Source of the DNA: an uncultured Anaerolineales bacterium
Lineage (GTDB): Bacteria > Chloroflexota > Anaerolineae > Anaerolineales > UBA6663
Reading direction: 5' to 3'
NCBI GenBank assembly: GCA_937952305.1
Contig: CALFZO010000066.1
Span: forward strand, 1 to 63,140
Length of the DNA stretch: 63,140 bases
Shown: positions 60,557-63,140 of the stretch, piece by piece
Layout: each line of letters starts with the position of its first letter
Position numbering within the stretch: the first letter of the stretch is position 1
Program-made: the position numbers and the translations under genes
Notes under the pieces: generated by a model
What the model saw: the letters and a program-made list of their open reading frames with translations, nothing else
The model's database searches: none
Told to the model about the DNA's origin: nothing

Positions 60557-60584
60557 TTGACGCCGGCCGGCGCGGCGCGATAAT
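60557..60584 (+). promoter_or_regulatory. Sigma-70-type promoter upstream of the 128-residue protein gene
   Basis: TTGACG (60557-60562) and GATAAT (60579-60584) are 16 bp apart, with a leader of about 40 nt to ATG 60629. It could drive the two-gene unit ending at 61566. Confidence 0.6.
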
Positions 60585-60628
60585 GGCGCGCGGCCATGGA
60601 GTCGCTGCACCGCGAGGGATAGCACGGC

Positions 60629-61015
60629 ATGGAAGCCGAACCAATGACCCTGACCGCCTTGGCCGAGATGGTCCGTGCGGCCTGGCAGGCTCTGCATAGC
60701 GGCGGCCCGGTGGGCGCCGCCACGCCCCTGCTGGGCGCGGACCGCTTCGCGGTCCAGATCGAGGCGGCGCTGCACCGCCCGCAGCTGGTGCTGGCGCGGC
60801 AGCCGGACTTTCGCGGCACCGTCGAAGGCTACATTGAGCAGTTGCTGAGCCAGCTCGGCGCGGATACCCGGCTCGCGGTGGAGGCTGGACTGCGTCGGCG
60901 GGTCGTGACTGCCGACGCCTGCATTAACTTCGACTCGGGATGGATTCTGATCCTGTACCGGTTGGGGGAGCCGCTGCCGAGGGCGGGCTCATCCAGCCTG
61001 GAGGGAGTTTCCTAA
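60629..61015 (+). CDS. Uncharacterised 128-residue protein
   Basis: This soluble protein of mixed helices and strands has segments LTALAEMVRAAWQALHS, a FRGTVEGYIEQLLSQLGADTRLAVEAGLRRRVVTADACINFDSGWILILYRLG strand pair, and an acidic-poor tail. I do not recognise the family. Its stop is two bases before the ATG of the YqhA-like gene, so the two are coupled. Confidence 0.65.
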   Translation: MEAEPMTLTALAEMVRAAWQALHSGGPVGAATPLLGADRFAVQIEAALHRPQLVLARQPDFRGTVEGYIEQLLSQLGADTRLAVEAGLRRRVVTADACINFDSGWILILYRLGEPLPRAGSSSLEGVS

Positions 61016-61017
61016 GC

Positions 61018-61566
61018 ATGTCGTCCCTGACACGCTATTTCGAATGGTTCTTGTGGCACAGCCGGCTGCTGATCCTGGTGGCCGTCCTGGCCAGCCTGGT
61101 CGTGGCGGCCGGGATGTTCTTCGTCTCCACCGTCGACGCCTGGCACCTGATCGCCAGCCTGGGCCCATACGCCGACCCCGGCCTGGCTCCGGCGGCCCGC
61201 GCCAGCCTGCGCGCCGCTATCCTGACCGATCTGGTGGAAGTGGTCGATGGCTACTTGTTGGCGGCCGTCCTGATCATCTTCGCGCTCGGCCTGTACGAGT
61301 TGTTCGTCGACAAGATCGACCTGGCCGAAGGCTCGGATATCGGCAAGCGCTTGCTGCTTGTCCGCAGCCTGGATGACCTCAAGGACCGCCTGGCCCAGGT
61401 GATCTTGCTGATCCTGGTCGTCAAGTTCTTCCAGGCGGCGCTGCAGTTGAAGTATCTCAACTCCGGCGACCTGGTGCTGCTGGCTTTCAGTGTGCTCGTC
61501 GTCAGCGCCGCCCTGTACTTAAGCGGGCGCATCAAGGTGGGCAAGCCCCCGGATAACAAAGCGTAA
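61018..61566 (+). CDS. YqhA/UPF0114 family membrane protein
   Basis: This 182-residue protein has three to four helices: FLWHSRLLILVAVLASLVVAAGMFF, VVDGYLLAAVLIIFALGLYELFVDKID, and LAQVILLILVVKFFQAAL then VLLAFSVLVVSAALYLSG. The L-Y-E-L-F-V-D-K-I-D motif is typical of the UPF0114 family, of unknown transport or structural role. The Met at 61018 follows the upstream stop by two bases. Confidence 0.85.
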   Translation: MSSLTRYFEWFLWHSRLLILVAVLASLVVAAGMFFVSTVDAWHLIASLGPYADPGLAPAARASLRAAILTDLVEVVDGYLLAAVLIIFALGLYELFVDKIDLAEGSDIGKRLLLVRSLDDLKDRLAQVILLILVVKFFQAALQLKYLNSGDLVLLAFSVLVVSAALYLSGRIKVGKPPDNKA

Positions 61567-61590
61567 TCGCAACAGCCGGCCCCTGACAAC

Positions 61591-61630
61591 AAGAGCCGCG
61601 ACCAGGCGTAAGGCTGGTCGCGGCTCTTTC
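61591..61630. terminator. Bidirectional terminator between convergent genes
   Basis: AAGAGCCGCGACCAG (61591-61605) pairs perfectly with 61614-61628, a 15-bp stem with an eight-base loop. On the plus strand it ends CTTTCG; on the minus strand the stem is followed by TTGTTGTC. It sits between the YqhA-like gene and the repeat-rich gene, which converge. Confidence 0.8.
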
Positions 61631-61663
61631 GTGTCCAGGCTGGCGGTCAGCGCCCGCGGCGGT

Positions 61664-62698
61664 TTAGGGCGGCAGCGTGGCCGTATCCGTCGGCGGGATT
61701 ACGAACGGCGTATTCGTCGGCGGCACGGGCGGCGTCGGCGTGTCCGTCGGCGGCACATCCGTGTCTGTCGGGATGATGATCGGCAGCGTCGGCGTGGCCG
61801 TCGGCGGGATGGGCGTGTTGGTGGCCGTCGGCGGGATGGGCGTATCCGTGGCCGTCGGCGGGATGGGTGTGTTGGTGGCCGTCGGCGGGATGGGTGTGTT
61901 GGTGGCCGTCGGCGGGATCGGCGTATGGGTGGCCGTCGGCGGGATCGGCGTGTTGGAGGCCGTCGGCGAATGGGTGGGCGTGGCCGTGTTGGTGGCCGTC
62001 GGCGGGACCGGCGTCCGCGTGGCCGTCGCTGTGGCGGTCGGCACCGGGCTCGCCGTAGCCGAGGGCCGCGGCGTCGGCGTGCGGGTGGGCAGCGGCGTCG
62101 GCGGATCCGTCGGCGTAAACGTCGGCGTGCTGGTGAAAGACCAGAAGCTGGTGGGCGTCGGGGAGAGCGTGGCCGACGGCGAAATCGACGGAGACGGGGT
62201 CGGGGTCGGCTGAGCGGGCCGCCGGGTGACGGTGGCCGTGGCCGTCGCCGGTCCGGTCGAGATCGCGGTGCTGGTGGCGCCCGGCCCCGCGTCCGTGGAC
62301 CCGGCCGCGGCTGTGCTCGTCGCCGGCGGCGTCTGGCTCGCCGTGGATGTCTCGGTGGGCAGGCTTGTCACCGTCGGCCCCCACAGCAGCGCGGGATAGG
62401 TGGGCAGGGGCGTGCCTGCGGCCTCCGGGGCCCGGTCACGCACGATCTGCTCGATAATGCCGGGGTTGACCGGGGCGATCAACATCAACGGCCACGGCTG
62501 ATAATCGGCGGTCAGCCGCGAGCGCGGGTCGGCGACCTGCGGCGCGCCGAGCGTGTCGATGGCCAACTGGCCCACCAGCACCAACAGCAGCAGGATGAGC
62601 GGCACCCCGATGATCAGCCAGAACAGCATCCACAGGCCCGTCAGCAGGGCTTGTTGCCGTTCATCGGCCGATAGAGATGGGCGCAGCGAATTCCACAT
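61664..62698 (-). CDS. Membrane protein with a Pro/Thr-rich repeat domain
   Basis: This 344-residue protein has one helix (LTGLWMLFWLIIGVPLILLLLVLVGQLA, ~18-45), a ~55-residue segment (GAPQVADPRSRLTADYQPWPLMLIAPVNPGIIEQIVRDRAPE), then ~240 residues almost entirely Pro, Thr, Ala and Ser with tandem NTPIPPTAT units. A long, extended, possibly glycosylated stalk on the outer side is likely. The family is common in Chloroflexota; the function is not known. Confidence 0.85.
   Translation of the reverse strand: MWNSLRPSLSADERQQALLTGLWMLFWLIIGVPLILLLLVLVGQLAIDTLGAPQVADPRSRLTADYQPWPLMLIAPVNPGIIEQIVRDRAPEAAGTPLPTYPALLWGPTVTSLPTETSTASQTPPATSTAAAGSTDAGPGATSTAISTGPATATATVTRRPAQPTPTPSPSISPSATLSPTPTSFWSFTSTPTFTPTDPPTPLPTRTPTPRPSATASPVPTATATATRTPVPPTATNTATPTHSPTASNTPIPPTATHTPIPPTATNTPIPPTATNTPIPPTATDTPIPPTATNTPIPPTATPTLPIIIPTDTDVPPTDTPTPPVPPTNTPFVIPPTDTATLPP
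61794..61965 (-). repeat. 27-bp in-frame tandem repeat
   Basis: Six full 27-bp units start at 61794, 61821, 61848, 61875, 61902 and 61929, with a degenerate seventh at about 61956. They encode NTPIPPTAT and near variants. The units differ at a few positions, so the array is older than the one at 50684-50871. Confidence 0.85.
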
Positions 62699-62704
62699 AG
62701 CGGC

Positions 62705-63140
62705 TTACCGGCTGGTCTCGCTCGTGTCCAGAGGCTGTTCCACGGCGGGGGCGCCGGCCGCCGTCGGCAGGCACAGGGTAATGGTGCTGCCAACCGCCCC
62801 TTGGCTGGCGACCCAGACCTGTCCGCCCAGGCGCTCGATAATGGCCTTGACCAGCGCCAGCTCCAGGCCCGTGCTTTCAGGGCTGGAGCCCATTTCCATG
62901 AAGGTGCGCTCAAAGATGTGCGGCAGGTCGGCTTCGTCCACGGCCGGCCCGCCGTCGCTCACGTCCACCCACACCTGATGCGCGTGCTCGCGGGCGGCCA
63001 GACGGATTTCGCCGCCCGGCAAGCTGCGGGCCGCCGCGCGCACGATCAGGCCGTTGAGCATCTGGCGCAGCACGCCGTTGGTGATCGGCTCGCTGTCCAC
63101 CAGCACGCCGTCGCAGTCAAACAGGATTGCTTCGAATTTC
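62705..63140 (-). CDS. C-terminal part of a histidine kinase (HATPase domain), truncated by the window
   Basis: About 145 residues of a HATPase_c domain are present, read on the minus strand from the window edge. They include VLRQMLNGLIVRAAARSL (N box region, with the usual Asn-x-x-x-N-A partly replaced), VWVDVSDGGPAVDEADLPHIFERTFMEMGSSPESTGLELALVKAIIERLGGQVW and VGSTITLCLP. The G1 box reads DGGPAVDEA, without the usual DxGxG, so ATP binding may be altered. The gene starts beyond 63140. Confidence 0.8.
   Translation of the reverse strand, partial: KFEAILFDCDGVLVDSEPITNGVLRQMLNGLIVRAAARSLPGGEIRLAAREHAHQVWVDVSDGGPAVDEADLPHIFERTFMEMGSSPESTGLELALVKAIIERLGGQVWVASQGAVGSTITLCLPTAAGAPAVEQPLDTSETSR

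Noticed and set aside
63101..63136. ILFDCDGVLVDSEP, an apparent HAD phosphatase motif I at the window edge
   Set aside because: The rest of the frame is a HATPase domain and no other HAD motif follows. Here the segment is most likely the strand leading to the N box of the kinase; the resemblance is coincidental.

Overview
The window is a GC-rich, gene-dense bacterial chromosome segment with no rRNA, tRNA, CRISPR array, insertion sequence or phage gene that I can see. The gene set suggests a Chloroflexota bacterium, probably Anaerolineae-like or a relative. The reasons are very Pro/Thr-rich 'PTATNTP' proteins, Chloroflexota-style sugar-binding lipoproteins, a CpaE/CpaF pilus module with a zinc-ribbon histidine kinase, and several transcripts that begin at or within a few bases of the start codon. 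This placement rests on gene content and style, not on a marker gene.

Layout. 1-7.6 kb: Tat export (a TatA/B-like tail and tatC), a MaoC/CitE lyase pair, a DMT exporter, the ABC-F factor ettA, an SRPBCC protein and an SNase-like protein. 7.7-18.5 kb: an MFS transporter, a CapA-like lipoprotein, a minus-strand Tad/pilus-type regulatory block (histidine kinase, CpaE-like pseudo-receiver ATPase, small protein, CpaF ATPase, double-HTH regulator), a GMC oxidoreductase and DegV. 18.5-23 kb: a MalT-like STAND/LuxR regulator followed by a promoter with 13-bp direct repeats, a 38-residue ORF, a methyltransferase, a small lipoprotein and a 97-residue protein. 23.1-26.6 kb: a Fur-box-controlled metal operon (Fur/Zur-type repressor, metal-binding lipoprotein, ATPase, permease).

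26.8-45.8 kb is a sugar island with two LacI-controlled clusters. The first has a binding protein, two permeases, a GH65 phosphorylase and beta-phosphoglucomutase. The second has AglE/F/G-like transport, trehalose synthase, a ROK fructokinase-like enzyme and amylosucrase. Neither cluster carries an ABC ATPase, so both probably share one encoded elsewhere. Each LacI gene has a palindromic operator inside or beside its own promoter.

45.8-51 kb: a trypsin-like protein beside a free-standing copy of its own N-terminal domain, then an extracytoplasmic redox island (msrQ, msrP, a thioredoxin-like lipoprotein, ccdA and a second TlpA-like lipoprotein). The thioredoxin-like lipoprotein is the most striking feature: its ORF is interrupted by TGA exactly where the first Cys of the CxxC motif should be, and a perfect 8-bp hairpin starts 18 nt downstream. 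It is probably a selenoprotein. 51-63.1 kb: an OmpR-type two-component system behind an 11-bp-phased operator array, a chemoreceptor, a non-RD Ser/Thr kinase, ftsH, an MscS channel fused to a cyclic-nucleotide domain, a YqhA-like membrane protein, a repeat-rich membrane protein and the end of a histidine kinase.
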